DNA of 64,000 nucleotides from Salibaculum halophilum (lineage in GTDB: Bacteria > Pseudomonadota > Alphaproteobacteria > Rhodobacterales > Rhodobacteraceae), in NCBI RefSeq assembly GCF_002094885.1, contig NZ_MSIT01000002.1:1-64000 (forward strand). Direction: 5' to 3'. Within the stretch, counting starts at the first letter, position 1, and every line of letters starts with the position of its first letter. Shown here piece by piece: positions 56,169 through 64,000 of this stretch. Both the position numbers and the translations under genes were made by a program. The notes beneath the pieces are model-generated. The model searched no databases. It was not told where the DNA came from and worked only from the letters and a program-made list of their open reading frames with translations.

Positions 56169-56749
56169 TGGGTGGTATCTCATCGTCCAGACATGAATGT
56201 CTTGAATGAGTTTGTGTGAATAGCCTTACGACCCCGCGCGTTTACAAGTCGACAGCATAGACGACCTTGTTGCACGAGCGGGGGTGTCTCGGGGTCGGCA
56301 GTATTGGACGGTGGACAGGCAGTCGATCTACTTGGCGTAACGAATTTTCCACCCGATGCCCCTTGGGTTCCAGCTGGTAGTTGTCTTCGGGCCATTGCGC
56401 GCGAGGTGCTTGCCGACGCATCTTACCATCGTCGATCAAGCCATCGCATGACGCGAGCGGTCGGCCGGACGAGGTTCTGGCGTATTACTGACAGAGCCTG
56501 TCCACTGTGGCGCCATGGAACGGCGCTGCTGTGTTTTGCAGATCGAGACATACAATGACTTCAACGAATCATGCTGTTGCGGTAAGTCTTTTATCAACAG
56601 ATTAATTTGAGGGCATCCATGGTTGAAATTTTGACTCGGTGGTCATGAGATTTGTCCAAGACTCTCACGGGGGCTTAGCGGACCCAGTCACGTTCGGCCG
56701 GTTCTCAACAGCCATAAACGCGGGACGGACCGGCCTACGCCGCGCTAAC

Positions 56750-56771
56750 GCGCATGAGACGCGCATGAGAC
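56750..56771 (+). repeat. Tandem 11-bp repeat
   Basis: GCGCATGAGAC occurs twice in direct succession. It lies in the non-coding kilobase before the sugar transferase gene. The function, if any, is unknown. Confidence 0.8.
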
Positions 56772-56954
56772 CCGTCCTGCGGCCTTCGAAACGATCAGTT
56801 GCAGCTTTCCAGCCAAGCTGTGGAGCCGCCTTCGCAGCTGCAGAAATTTTGCTTGCTTCGCCACTGAAGTTCTGGGACCGTCCAAACGGGTGTGGCGTGC
56901 CTTGCACGTCGAGCCTCGCAACGCATTTAGTCACACACATTGGAAACATTAACC

Positions 56955-57653
56955 ATGGTTGATACAGATTTGGTCATTGCCGACCGTAGCGGACCCTCAC
57001 ACCTGGACGGCACGCCATCGCGGGCGGACCAAGGTGCCGTCGGTGTTTATCGCAGATTTGGCAAGCGCCTGTTCGACGTTATTTTTGCGTCCCTCGCCCT
57101 CGTGCTGGTTGCGCCGATCATTATGGTCTTCGCTGTACTCAACAAGATCGAGGGTGGGCCGGCCTTCTTCGGGCACACCCGGATAGGCGCAAACGGCAAG
57201 CCTTTCAAATGCTGGAAAATCAGGACAATGGTTCCTGATGCCGAAGCACGTTTGCAGACATTGCTGGACACCGATGAGGCTGCGCGCGCCCAGTGGGAGC
57301 GAGATTTCAAATTGGACAACGACCCACGTATCACCAGCCGCGGGCACTTCCTGCGGAAATCGAGCGTGGACGAGCTTCCGCAGTTTTGGAACGTGCTCCG
57401 GGGAGACATGTCTGTTGTCGGCCCCCGTCCGATCGTCAGTGACGAAATCAGCCTGTACGGTAGGCGAGCGACAAAGGTCTTTTCGGTGAAACCCGGTGTT
57501 ACCGGTTTATGGCAAGTGTCGGGACGGAATGACATCGACTACAGCAGGCGCATTCGCCTTGACGCATTGTACGTGCGGCGAATGTCCCTGTTTTTGGACT
57601 TGTCGATAATCGGACAAACCATTCTGACGGTGCTCAAGCGAAGCGGACGCTGA
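56955..57653 (+). CDS. Undecaprenyl-phosphate sugar phosphotransferase (WbaP/ExoY-like)
   Basis: This 232-residue enzyme transfers the first sugar-1-phosphate to undecaprenyl phosphate. It begins at the ATG at 56955. A basic stretch and one membrane helix (about 35-60, RLFDVIFASLALVLVAPIIMVFAVLN) precede the catalytic domain, with GNGKPFKCWKIRTM-like GANGKPFKCWKIRTMVPDA, KSSVDELPQFWNVLRGDMSVVGPRP and KPGVTGLWQVSGRN. This is the short ExoY type without the N-terminal multi-pass domain. It heads the plus-strand polysaccharide arm. The first sugar (galactose or glucose) cannot be told. Confidence 0.93.
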   Translation: MVDTDLVIADRSGPSHLDGTPSRADQGAVGVYRRFGKRLFDVIFASLALVLVAPIIMVFAVLNKIEGGPAFFGHTRIGANGKPFKCWKIRTMVPDAEARLQTLLDTDEAARAQWERDFKLDNDPRITSRGHFLRKSSVDELPQFWNVLRGDMSVVGPRPIVSDEISLYGRRATKVFSVKPGVTGLWQVSGRNDIDYSRRIRLDALYVRRMSLFLDLSIIGQTILTVLKRSGR

Positions 57654-57889
57654 TATACCTGACCAGAAAAGTTTGAGGGTTGAGTCATGCTGTGGGTCAA
57701 ACGCCAAGAGATTGTTCTAGACAAAAAATATAAAACTGCCCTCGTCACCCATGCCTTGAGCGCTGCCTTATCTTCCATGGTTCGAGGTTGGCGTGGGCGG
57801 CGCGTACGCCAGACTGGCCGGGAGGTGGAACATGGGAATTTCCCCGTCTCCGACTGTCTGCGCGGAGTGGATAGAAAGACGTCGTGAAA

Positions 57890-59323
57890 ATGATCCATCC
57901 TATCTTGCTCTGCGGCGGGTCCGGCACGCGTCTTTGGCCGTTGTCGCGAAAGACCTACCCGAAACAATTTGCCTCTCTCTTGAGCGAGGACACGCTTTTT
58001 CAGGCTTCGGCCCGGCGAATGTCTGGCGAGGGCTTTGCCAGGCCCATAGTTGTCACGAACACCGACTTCCGCTTTATCGTGACCGAGCAGTTGACTTCGG
58101 TCGGGATCGACCCCGGCGCGGTTCTGATCGAGCCGGACGGAAGGAACACAGCCCCCGCAGTTCTTGCAGCCGCGATGTATATTGCCAACGAAGATCCTGA
58201 TGCTGTGCTTCTGGTGGCACCTTCCGACCACGTCGTGCCGGATACCGAGGCGTTCCATGCCGCCGTTCACCGGGGCATATCGGCGGTCGAGACTGGACAA
58301 TTGGTAACTTTCGGTATCACGCCTGACCGACCCGAAACAGGCTATGGTTACCTTCAGCTGGACGACGAATGGGACGGGTCCGACGGCCCTGCGCCTCTCA
58401 CGCGCTTTATCGAGAAGCCGACGGCCGACAAGGCTGAAGAGATGGTGAAAGCCGGAACGTATCTCTGGAATTCCGGAATCTTCCTGTTCCGTGCCCGCGA
58501 TATTCTAGAGGCGTTCGAGGCCCATGCACCGGGGCTGGTTGATCCGATCCGCGAGGCCGTCATCTCCGGCGCAACAGACCTTGGGTTCCTGCGTCTTGCG
58601 CAAGGTCCGTGGTCAGAGGCGGAGTCGATTTCAGTGGACTATGCGGTGATGGAGCGGGCGCCGAACTTGTCGGCGGTGCCGTTCAAGGGCGGCTGGTCCG
58701 ATCTCGGGGGCTGGGACGCGGTTTGGCGCGAGGGCCAACGCGATGAGCGCGGTGTTGGGACGTCCGGCGCGGCGACCGCGATCGACTGTGCCGATACCTT
58801 GCTCAGGTCGGAAAGCGAAAAGCTTGAGCTCGTGGGCCTTGGTCTAGAGAACATTGTTGCCGTTGCGACGGACGACGCCGTTCTGGTGGCTGACATGTCC
58901 CGCGCGCAGGATGTGAAACAGGCGGTCGCCGCGTTGACCGCGAAGAATGTATCGCAGGCCACCGCCTTTGCAAAAGACCACCGCCCTTGGGGCTGGTTCG
59001 AGAGCCTGGCGGTCGGTGGACGCTTCCAGGTGAAACGCATTCACGTGCATCCGGGTGCTGCGCTGAGCTTGCAAAGCCATTATCATCGATCAGAGCACTG
59101 GATCGTGGTTTCGGGCACGGCCAAGGTTGTTGTTGGCAGCGAGGACAAACTGGTTGCCGAGAACGAAAGCGTCTATATCCCTCTGGGTACGAAACACCGC
59201 CTGGAAAACCCCGGAAAAGTACCGATGGTGCTGATCGAGGTCCAGACAGGGTCCTACGTGGGTGAGGACGACATCGTGCGCTACGAAGACAGGTATGCAC
59301 GCGGCCAAGGGGCGAAGGGATGA
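57890..59323 (+). CDS. manC: Mannose-1-phosphate guanylyltransferase / mannose-6-phosphate isomerase
   Basis: This bifunctional enzyme of about 477 residues makes GDP-mannose. The nucleotidyltransferase signature GGSGTRLWPLSRKTYPKQF is near the N-terminus, followed by the FVEKP-type FIEKPTADKAEEMV and ETGYGYLQ. The C-terminal type II isomerase is a cupin: RPWGWFESLAVGGRFQVKRI, then HPGAALSLQSHYHRSEHW with metal-binding His. ATG 57890 and GTG 57884 are both possible starts. It lies 236 bp after the sugar transferase. Its stop overlaps the next gene by four bases. A phosphomannomutase is not in the window. Confidence 0.93.
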   Translation: MIHPILLCGGSGTRLWPLSRKTYPKQFASLLSEDTLFQASARRMSGEGFARPIVVTNTDFRFIVTEQLTSVGIDPGAVLIEPDGRNTAPAVLAAAMYIANEDPDAVLLVAPSDHVVPDTEAFHAAVHRGISAVETGQLVTFGITPDRPETGYGYLQLDDEWDGSDGPAPLTRFIEKPTADKAEEMVKAGTYLWNSGIFLFRARDILEAFEAHAPGLVDPIREAVISGATDLGFLRLAQGPWSEAESISVDYAVMERAPNLSAVPFKGGWSDLGGWDAVWREGQRDERGVGTSGAATAIDCADTLLRSESEKLELVGLGLENIVAVATDDAVLVADMSRAQDVKQAVAALTAKNVSQATAFAKDHRPWGWFESLAVGGRFQVKRIHVHPGAALSLQSHYHRSEHWIVVSGTAKVVVGSEDKLVAENESVYIPLGTKHRLENPGKVPMVLIEVQTGSYVGEDDIVRYEDRYARGQGAKG

Positions 59324-60546
59324 GCATGCCCGACACGCCTCACGTCATGGTCCATGACTACGCAGGCCATCCGTTTACGGCAGAATTTGCACGCGCGTTG
59401 TCCGGCAAGGGCTGGCGTGTCACCTATGCCTTTTTCGCCGGGGATGAGGGGCCAAAAGGTCGAAACGCGAAACTGCCGCACGACCCTGACGGTTTTGCAT
59501 CCGTCGGGCTGAGCATCGACGGGGCCTATTCCAAATCGAACTTCTTCAAGCGGCGGACGGGCGACATTGCCTATGGCAAGCGGCTTGCCGACCTGGTTGC
59601 CGACCGGCAACCCGACATTGTGCTTTCGGGCAATACACCCACAGAAACGCAGGAGTATCTGCAACGCGCCTGCAAGCGGGCGGGAGCACGCTTCATTTTC
59701 TGGTGTCAGGATTTCTATTCCATTGCGGCCGCACGCATCCTGTCAAAGAAATTGCCGGGGCTGGGGCATGCCATCGGTGCCTATTATTCCTTTCTAGAAC
59801 GACGTCAGATGCGACGGGCCGCGCATGTCATCCATATCACTGACGGGTTTCTCAAGATCACGGACGGCTGGCGTGTCCCCCGCGAGCGGGTCAGCGTGAT
59901 CCCGAACTGGGGGGTGATCGACGAAATCCCTGTCCTGCACCGCGACACTGAATGGGCCAAAAAAATGGACCTGACCCGGCCAGGAAGGGTGGTTTATTCC
60001 GGCACGCTGGCCAACAAGCACAATCCCGACGTTCTGGCGCAGCTCGCGCGGGATGCCGGAGAGGACCTGGACGTGGTCGTGGTTGGCTTCGGTGTCGGGG
60101 CAGACCGTCTGGCAAAGCAGGGGGCCGACCTGCCCAACCTGACCGTCCTGCCGCTGCAACCCTTCGCCGATTTCCCGGAGGTCCTGGCCTCGGCCGATGT
60201 CCTTGTTGCGGTGATCGAGGTGGATGCTGGCGAATTCTCGGTCCCGTCCAAGGTGCTGAGCTATCTTTGCGCGGGCCGCCCGATCGTGCTGGCCGCCCCC
60301 GCCGACAATCTGGCGGCGCGCATCATCACCGAGGCGGGTGCGGGAATTGTCGTCCCACCGGACGACAAGCAGGGCTTCGTCAGAGCCGTGCAAAGCGTGC
60401 TGGCGGATGACCAAACTGCCCTCGAAATGGGCAGGGCTGCGCGGGCCTATGCGGAACGAACCTTCGACCTTGAACGTGTGACTGGACGCTTTGAGACGCT
60501 GCTGGGGGATGCCTTGTGCGAGCGAACAGGTCAGGTTGCCGTGTAG
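59320..60546 (+). CDS. Glycosyltransferase family 4 (WbuB-like)
   Basis: This 408-residue GT-B glycosyltransferase shows a nucleotide-sugar binding half in the second part: RVVYSGTLANKHNPDVLAQLA, VVVVGFGVGADRLAK, and the EX7E-like acidic region EFSVPSKVLSYLCAGRPIVLAAP. The N-terminal half has the acceptor fold (HVMVHDYAGHPFTAEFARAL). It shares four bases with manC and should use a GDP- or UDP-sugar made by this locus. Donor and linkage are unknown. Confidence 0.87.
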   Translation: MSMPDTPHVMVHDYAGHPFTAEFARALSGKGWRVTYAFFAGDEGPKGRNAKLPHDPDGFASVGLSIDGAYSKSNFFKRRTGDIAYGKRLADLVADRQPDIVLSGNTPTETQEYLQRACKRAGARFIFWCQDFYSIAAARILSKKLPGLGHAIGAYYSFLERRQMRRAAHVIHITDGFLKITDGWRVPRERVSVIPNWGVIDEIPVLHRDTEWAKKMDLTRPGRVVYSGTLANKHNPDVLAQLARDAGEDLDVVVVGFGVGADRLAKQGADLPNLTVLPLQPFADFPEVLASADVLVAVIEVDAGEFSVPSKVLSYLCAGRPIVLAAPADNLAARIITEAGAGIVVPPDDKQGFVRAVQSVLADDQTALEMGRAARAYAERTFDLERVTGRFETLLGDALCERTGQVAV

Positions 60547-60607
60547 TGGCATACTGGCTATGACGTCCAAAGGTCACCAAGCTTCATAGAACACGGGACA
60601 GGAATTT

Positions 60608-61726
60608 ATGAAAAAGGCACTCGTAACCGGGATCACTGGCCAAGACGGGTCCTATCTAGCGGAGTTTCTTCTTGAAAAAGGATATGAGGTGCATGGTATC
60701 AAGCGCCGTGCTTCATCGTTCAATACCCAGCGCATTGATCATATTTATGAAGACCCACATACTAACAGGAGAAGGCTTAAACTGCACTATGGCGACTTGA
60801 CGGACAGCTCCAGCCTTACTCGGCTTCTGTGCGACATTCAACCTGACGAAGTCTATAACCTCGGCGCACAATCTCATGTTGCAGTGTCGTTCGAGGCACC
60901 AGAATACACCGCGGATGTAGATGCATTGGGCGCCTTGCGTATTCTTGACGCTATTCGTTTTCTCGGCATGGAAAAAAAGACTCGATACTATCAAGCGTCT
61001 ACCTCGGAGTTATATGGGCTTGTCCAGGAAGTGCCACAGCGTGAAGCAACACCATTCTATCCTCGATCGCCGTATGCGGTCGCGAAACTGTATGCCTATT
61101 GGATTTCGGTGAATTACCGAGAAAGTTATGGGATTTACGCCTGTAACGGCATTTTGTTTAATCATGAGAGCCCACGTCGCGGAGAAACTTTCGTGACCCG
61201 AAAGATCACGCGCGGGTTGGCCAATATTGCTATTGGTCTGGAGCAGTGTCTCTACATGGGCAACATCGACAGCCTGCGTGACTGGGGCCACGCCAAAGAT
61301 TATGTGCGCATGCAATGGATGATGCTTCAACAGGATACACCCGAGGATTTTGTAATTGCTACGGGGATGCAATATTCGGTCCGTGAATTCATAAACTGGA
61401 CGGCACGGGAGCTCGGGCTGACGCTGGAATTCACTGGCGAAGGCTTGGACGAAGTTGCCACCGTTATAGCGATTGATGGCGACAAAGCCCCTGCAGTAAA
61501 ACCGGGGGATGTTATCATGCGTATTGACCCCCGTTATTTCCGTCCTGCCGAAGTGGATACATTGCTGGGCGACCCGACCAAGGCGAAGGAAAAACTTGGC
61601 TGGGAACCGGAGATTACTGCACAAGACATGTGTGCGGAAATGGTTGCGGACGATCTCAAGGCTGCGCGCCGCTCTGCACTGTTGGATGAACACGGACTAA
61701 GCGTGCCTGTCGCATTGGAGGATTGA
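60608..61726 (+). CDS. gmd: GDP-mannose 4,6-dehydratase
   Basis: This 372-residue enzyme converts GDP-mannose to GDP-4-keto-6-deoxymannose. The NADP motif is [15 protein letters not shown], followed by [30 protein letters not shown] with the catalytic Thr/Ser-Glu pair, and Y-x3-K in [33 protein letters not shown] is diagnostic of Gmd. The gene is noticeably A/T-richer than its neighbours (27 G/C of 60 at 60961-61020), suggesting separate acquisition. fcl starts one base after its stop. Confidence 0.96.
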   Translation: MKKALVTGITGQDGSYLAEFLLEKGYEVHGIKRRASSFNTQRIDHIYEDPHTNRRRLKLHYGDLTDSSSLTRLLCDIQPDEVYNLGAQSHVAVSFEAPEYTADVDALGALRILDAIRFLGMEKKTRYYQASTSELYGLVQEVPQREATPFYPRSPYAVAKLYAYWISVNYRESYGIYACNGILFNHESPRRGETFVTRKITRGLANIAIGLEQCLYMGNIDSLRDWGHAKDYVRMQWMMLQQDTPEDFVIATGMQYSVREFINWTARELGLTLEFTGEGLDEVATVIAIDGDKAPAVKPGDVIMRIDPRYFRPAEVDTLLGDPTKAKEKLGWEPEITAQDMCAEMVADDLKAARRSALLDEHGLSVPVALED

Positions 61727-61727
61727 T

Positions 61728-62693
61728 ATGACCTATCCCTTGAAAGACAGACGCATCTGGGTGGCAGGCCATCGTGGGATGGTCGGCAGCGCGGTTGTGC
61801 GGCGTCTGGAGTCCGAGGGATGCGAGGTCATCCGCGCGGGTCGCGAGACTGTGGACCTGCAAGACCAGCACGCCGTCCGCAACTGGATGTCACAGGAAAA
61901 GCCCGACGCGATTGTGCTGGCGGCCGCCAAGGTGGGCGGCATTCTGGCCAATGACACGTATCCGGTTGATTTCCTGTACGAGAACCTGATGATCGAGGCC
62001 AATATCATCAATGCCGCGCATCTGAATGATGTCGAGCGCCTTCTGTTTCTGGGGTCATCCTGCATCTACCCCAAGCGCGCGCCCCAGCCTATTTCCGAAG
62101 ACAGCCTGCTCACGGGTCCGCTGGAGCCCACCAACGAATGGTATGCGATTGCCAAGATCGCCGGCATCAAGCTGGTGCAGGCCTATCGCAAGCAATACGG
62201 TCGGGACTGGATCTCGGCCATGCCGACCAATCTGTACGGCCCGGGTGACAATTTCGACCTTCAGTCCAGCCATGTCCTGCCCGCGCTGATCCGCAAGGCG
62301 CATGAAGCCAAACTGGCGGGATCGGATCATATCACCATTTGGGGCACCGGCACGCCGCGCCGGGAATTCCTGCATGCAGATGACTGCGCCGATGCGCTGG
62401 TCTTTCTGCTGCAGACCTATTCGGGTGATGTGCATGTCAATGTCGGATCGGGCGAGGATATCCCCATACATGACCTGGCGCAGCTGGTTTGCGAGGTCGT
62501 GGACTTCAACGGCGAGATCCGCTGCGACACCACCAAACCCGACGGCACGCCGCGCAAGCTGATGTCCGGCGACAAGCTGCGCGAGATGGGGTGGGCGCCT
62601 AAGATTGGTTTGCGAGAGGGCATTGCGGCCGTCTACCGCACGCATTTTGCCGAGGATGACCCCATTCGTGGCGCTTCGGTTGTCAACATTTAG
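61728..62693 (+). CDS. fcl: GDP-L-fucose synthase
   Basis: This 321-residue epimerase/reductase makes GDP-L-fucose from the Gmd product with NADPH. The nucleotide motif is [20 protein letters not shown], followed by [32 protein letters not shown] and catalytic Y-x3-K in [34 protein letters not shown] is typical of Fcl. It directly follows gmd, giving the complete fucose branch with manC. The base composition returns to the GC-rich level of the chromosome. Confidence 0.96.
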   Translation: MTYPLKDRRIWVAGHRGMVGSAVVRRLESEGCEVIRAGRETVDLQDQHAVRNWMSQEKPDAIVLAAAKVGGILANDTYPVDFLYENLMIEANIINAAHLNDVERLLFLGSSCIYPKRAPQPISEDSLLTGPLEPTNEWYAIAKIAGIKLVQAYRKQYGRDWISAMPTNLYGPGDNFDLQSSHVLPALIRKAHEAKLAGSDHITIWGTGTPRREFLHADDCADALVFLLQTYSGDVHVNVGSGEDIPIHDLAQLVCEVVDFNGEIRCDTTKPDGTPRKLMSGDKLREMGWAPKIGLREGIAAVYRTHFAEDDPIRGASVVNI

Positions 62694-62707
62694 CTGAAGG
62701 CGACGCA

Positions 62708-63496
62708 ATGATTCCATTTAACAAGCAAATCATCTTCGCCACGCGCCCGCTGCGGTACGCGTTCGATAGCTTCACCTACGGCCGCTTCGCAGACTCAGTG
62801 CCCTTGGCCGCGCTGAAAGATAAACAAAAGGGCGAACCGATGCTTGTTGTGGGCAACGGTCCCAGCTTGAACCAGACCCCACTCGACGATTTCGCACATG
62901 TTCCATCCATTGGGATGAACAAGATCGACATGATCTATTCGCGCACAAAGTGGCGCCCCGAGGTGGTGGTTTGCCTCAACAACATGGTTGCAAAGCAGAG
63001 CCAAGACTCTTTCGCATGCAGTGAAATACCCGTTTTCGTGGCATGGAAAGCGCGTTGGTACTTGCGGGCGGAGAATCGCAAGAAGCTGAGATTCTTCAAC
63101 ACAAACCTGTCCAACGCGTTTTCAACAGATGCCGTTCGGGGCTTTGGCAGCTCGGCTACGGTGACTTATATTGCCTTGCAGTTGGCATACTGGATGGGGG
63201 CCGATCCGGTTATACTCTTCGGTGTGGACCACAGTTTCAAGTACAACGGTCCAGAGGCCACTTATCAAAAGCGCGAAGGGCCGGATACCAATCATTTCGA
63301 CCCAAATTATTTCAAGGCTGGAACTTATTGGGGAACCCCGGACCTGGACCAGTCAGAGATCGACTATGCCATTGCCCGGCAGGCTTTTGAAGCGGATGGT
63401 CGGAAGGTGTACGATGCGACAGTAGGCGGGAAGCTGGAAGTATTCGAGAAAATCGGGTTAGATCGGGCGTCGGCGCTGACCAAAAATGATCTTTGA
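62708..63496 (+). CDS. MptE/DUF115-like protein of polysaccharide loci
   Basis: This 262-residue protein has the nucleotide-binding motif LVVGNGPSLNQTPLDDF (about 46-62), followed by IGMNKIDMIY and, further on, FGSSATVTYIALQLAYWMGADPVILFGVDHSFKY. This is the pattern of DUF115/MptE-like proteins, found both as pterin pyrophosphokinases in archaea and, in bacterial glycan loci, as putative sugar transferases. It has no signal peptide. It lies 14 bp after fcl and 45 bp before the flippase gene. A role in adding or carrying a sugar is inferred. Confidence 0.7.
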   Translation: MIPFNKQIIFATRPLRYAFDSFTYGRFADSVPLAALKDKQKGEPMLVVGNGPSLNQTPLDDFAHVPSIGMNKIDMIYSRTKWRPEVVVCLNNMVAKQSQDSFACSEIPVFVAWKARWYLRAENRKKLRFFNTNLSNAFSTDAVRGFGSSATVTYIALQLAYWMGADPVILFGVDHSFKYNGPEATYQKREGPDTNHFDPNYFKAGTYWGTPDLDQSEIDYAIARQAFEADGRKVYDATVGGKLEVFEKIGLDRASALTKNDL

Positions 63497-63541
63497 GATG
63501 GGTGAACCGCGATCTCTATACTTTTTTTACAAGGACGCAGT

Positions 63542-64000
63542 GTGTCGACTTGGGCAACGTATGTTGCGAAGTCTCTTCCAGTTTTTGCTCTTCCCCCCTT
63601 TATTGTTGCGACCTTCTCGCCGGGAGAGGCGGCAGTCTGGTTCATTTTCATTACGCTGCAAGGGATGCAGCTTCTGATTGCTTCAAGTACCGATCAGCCG
63701 ATGGTGCGTGGCTATGCCTATGCCCTCGGCGGGGCGACGCAGGTGCAGGACATGCGCATTGCCGACCCTTCAACCCACCGCAGCCCAAACGTGGAGCTGT
63801 TCAGCCGCGTCTGGGGCGTGAGCGTCTTCGCCCATCTCGTGATCGGGATCGCGACCCTTGTGTTGCTCTCCGCGATGGGAATTTGGTCGGCGGCACCGCT
63901 CATTGCCGATACAGGAACGGGAGAGCTCTGGGTCGCGCTGGCAGCTTTCATCCTGGGCGGAGCGATCCGGGCTTATGGCGGATTGCACGTGTCATACCTC
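63542..64000 (+). CDS. Polysaccharide flippase-like membrane protein, N-terminal part (cut by window end)
   Basis: A GTG at 63542, with AAGGA six bases upstream, opens a frame that runs to the window end (153 residues visible); a stop at 63503 closes it upstream. It begins VSTWATYVAKSLPVFALPPFIVATFSPGE. Three or four hydrophobic segments follow, including FSRVWGVSVFAHLVIGIATLVLLSAMGIW. The start and its place in the locus fit a Wzx-type lipid-linked repeat flippase, but the main part is missing, so the class is provisional. Confidence 0.65.
   Translation, partial: MSTWATYVAKSLPVFALPPFIVATFSPGEAAVWFIFITLQGMQLLIASSTDQPMVRGYAYALGGATQVQDMRIADPSTHRSPNVELFSRVWGVSVFAHLVIGIATLVLLSAMGIWSAAPLIADTGTGELWVALAAFILGGAIRAYGGLHVSYL

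Larger units (their letters stand above)
55951..56954. other. About 1 kb without a recognisable gene in the polysaccharide locus
   Basis: No frame here has a convincing start, ribosome binding site and protein-like composition. The region does contain a strong inverted repeat (55973-55998), a nested hairpin array (56060-56168), an 11-bp tandem repeat (56750-56771), and the promoter of the sugar transferase at its right end. It could be a decayed gene, a non-coding RNA locus or a copy of an intergenic repeat. A TTAACCAT half-site overlaps the sugar transferase start (56949-56956). Confidence 0.6.

Noticed and set aside
56949-56956. TTAACCAT half-site at the sugar transferase start as a CtrA operator
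   Set aside because: Only a half-site, and it overlaps the start codon; too weak to list as a regulatory element.
56639-56962. 107-residue open frame in the non-coding kilobase
   Set aside because: No ribosome binding site, no domain-like pattern, and it overlaps the start of the real sugar transferase gene in another frame.
57687-57887. 66-residue open frame between the sugar transferase and manC
   Set aside because: No ribosome binding site, Arg-rich tail and no recognisable motif; treated as non-coding.

Overview
The window is a stretch of alphaproteobacterial chromosome, almost certainly from the Rhodobacterales (Roseobacter group). The base composition is GC-rich. The divergent regB / senC-regA arrangement, the timA-fxsA-secB and dnaQ-coaE-aroE-maf blocks, and the rho-mnmE-mnmG-rsmG-parA-parB order with parS sites built into mnmG and rsmG all fit that group. 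An AcuI-type acrylyl-CoA reductase agrees with a marine, DMSP-exposed lifestyle, though this is inference. I saw no rRNA, tRNA, CRISPR array, insertion sequence or prophage.

Left part (1-24 kb). After the first codons of ahcY come an HD-domain hydrolase, a probable 51-residue small protein divergent from a LysR regulator, and the redox two-component system (regA and senC on minus, regB on plus). An uncharacterised PAS protein follows, preceded by a full CtrA-type box. Next are tsaE, the addB-addA recombination helicase/nuclease, trxA with a terminator, hslV, an unknown membrane protein, hslU and an MFS transporter. A minus-strand smr-mltA-timA operon faces fxsA-secB, followed by the minus-strand dnaQ-coaE-aroE-maf operon.

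Centre (24-43 kb). A 514-bp gap between divergent maf and rho has a strongly A/T-rich core and DnaA-box-like sequences, and is my candidate replication origin. To its right lie rho, mnmE, mnmG, rsmG, parA and parB with two perfect parS sites. Then come hemW-rdgB-rph (minus), hrcA-grpE (plus), mutS (minus), maeB with a PfkB-type kinase (plus), an exported MsrA and AcuI (minus). This is conserved housekeeping DNA for chromosome segregation, tRNA modification, proteostasis and repair.

Right part (43-64 kb). A five-gene peptide-type ABC importer operon (minus) has a hairpin terminator after its binding-protein gene. Beyond it lies a surface polysaccharide locus. The minus-strand arm holds an unknown membrane protein, an O-antigen ligase/polymerase, a PPP-type phosphatase, a Wzc-like tyrosine kinase/co-polymerase and a UDP-glucuronate-4-epimerase-like gene. 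The plus-strand arm holds an initiating sugar-phosphate transferase, ManC, a GT4 glycosyltransferase, Gmd, Fcl, an MptE/DUF115-like protein and the start of a flippase cut by the window end. ManC, Gmd and Fcl together give a route from mannose-1-phosphate to GDP-L-fucose. The two arms are separated by a small secreted Ala-rich protein and about 1 kb of apparently non-coding DNA with nested inverted repeats.

No wholly novel system can be demonstrated from sequence alone. The best leads are the CtrA-box PAS gene, the LysR-divergent small protein, the phosphatase paired with the tyrosine kinase, the membrane protein between hslV and hslU, and the structured non-coding kilobase in the polysaccharide locus.
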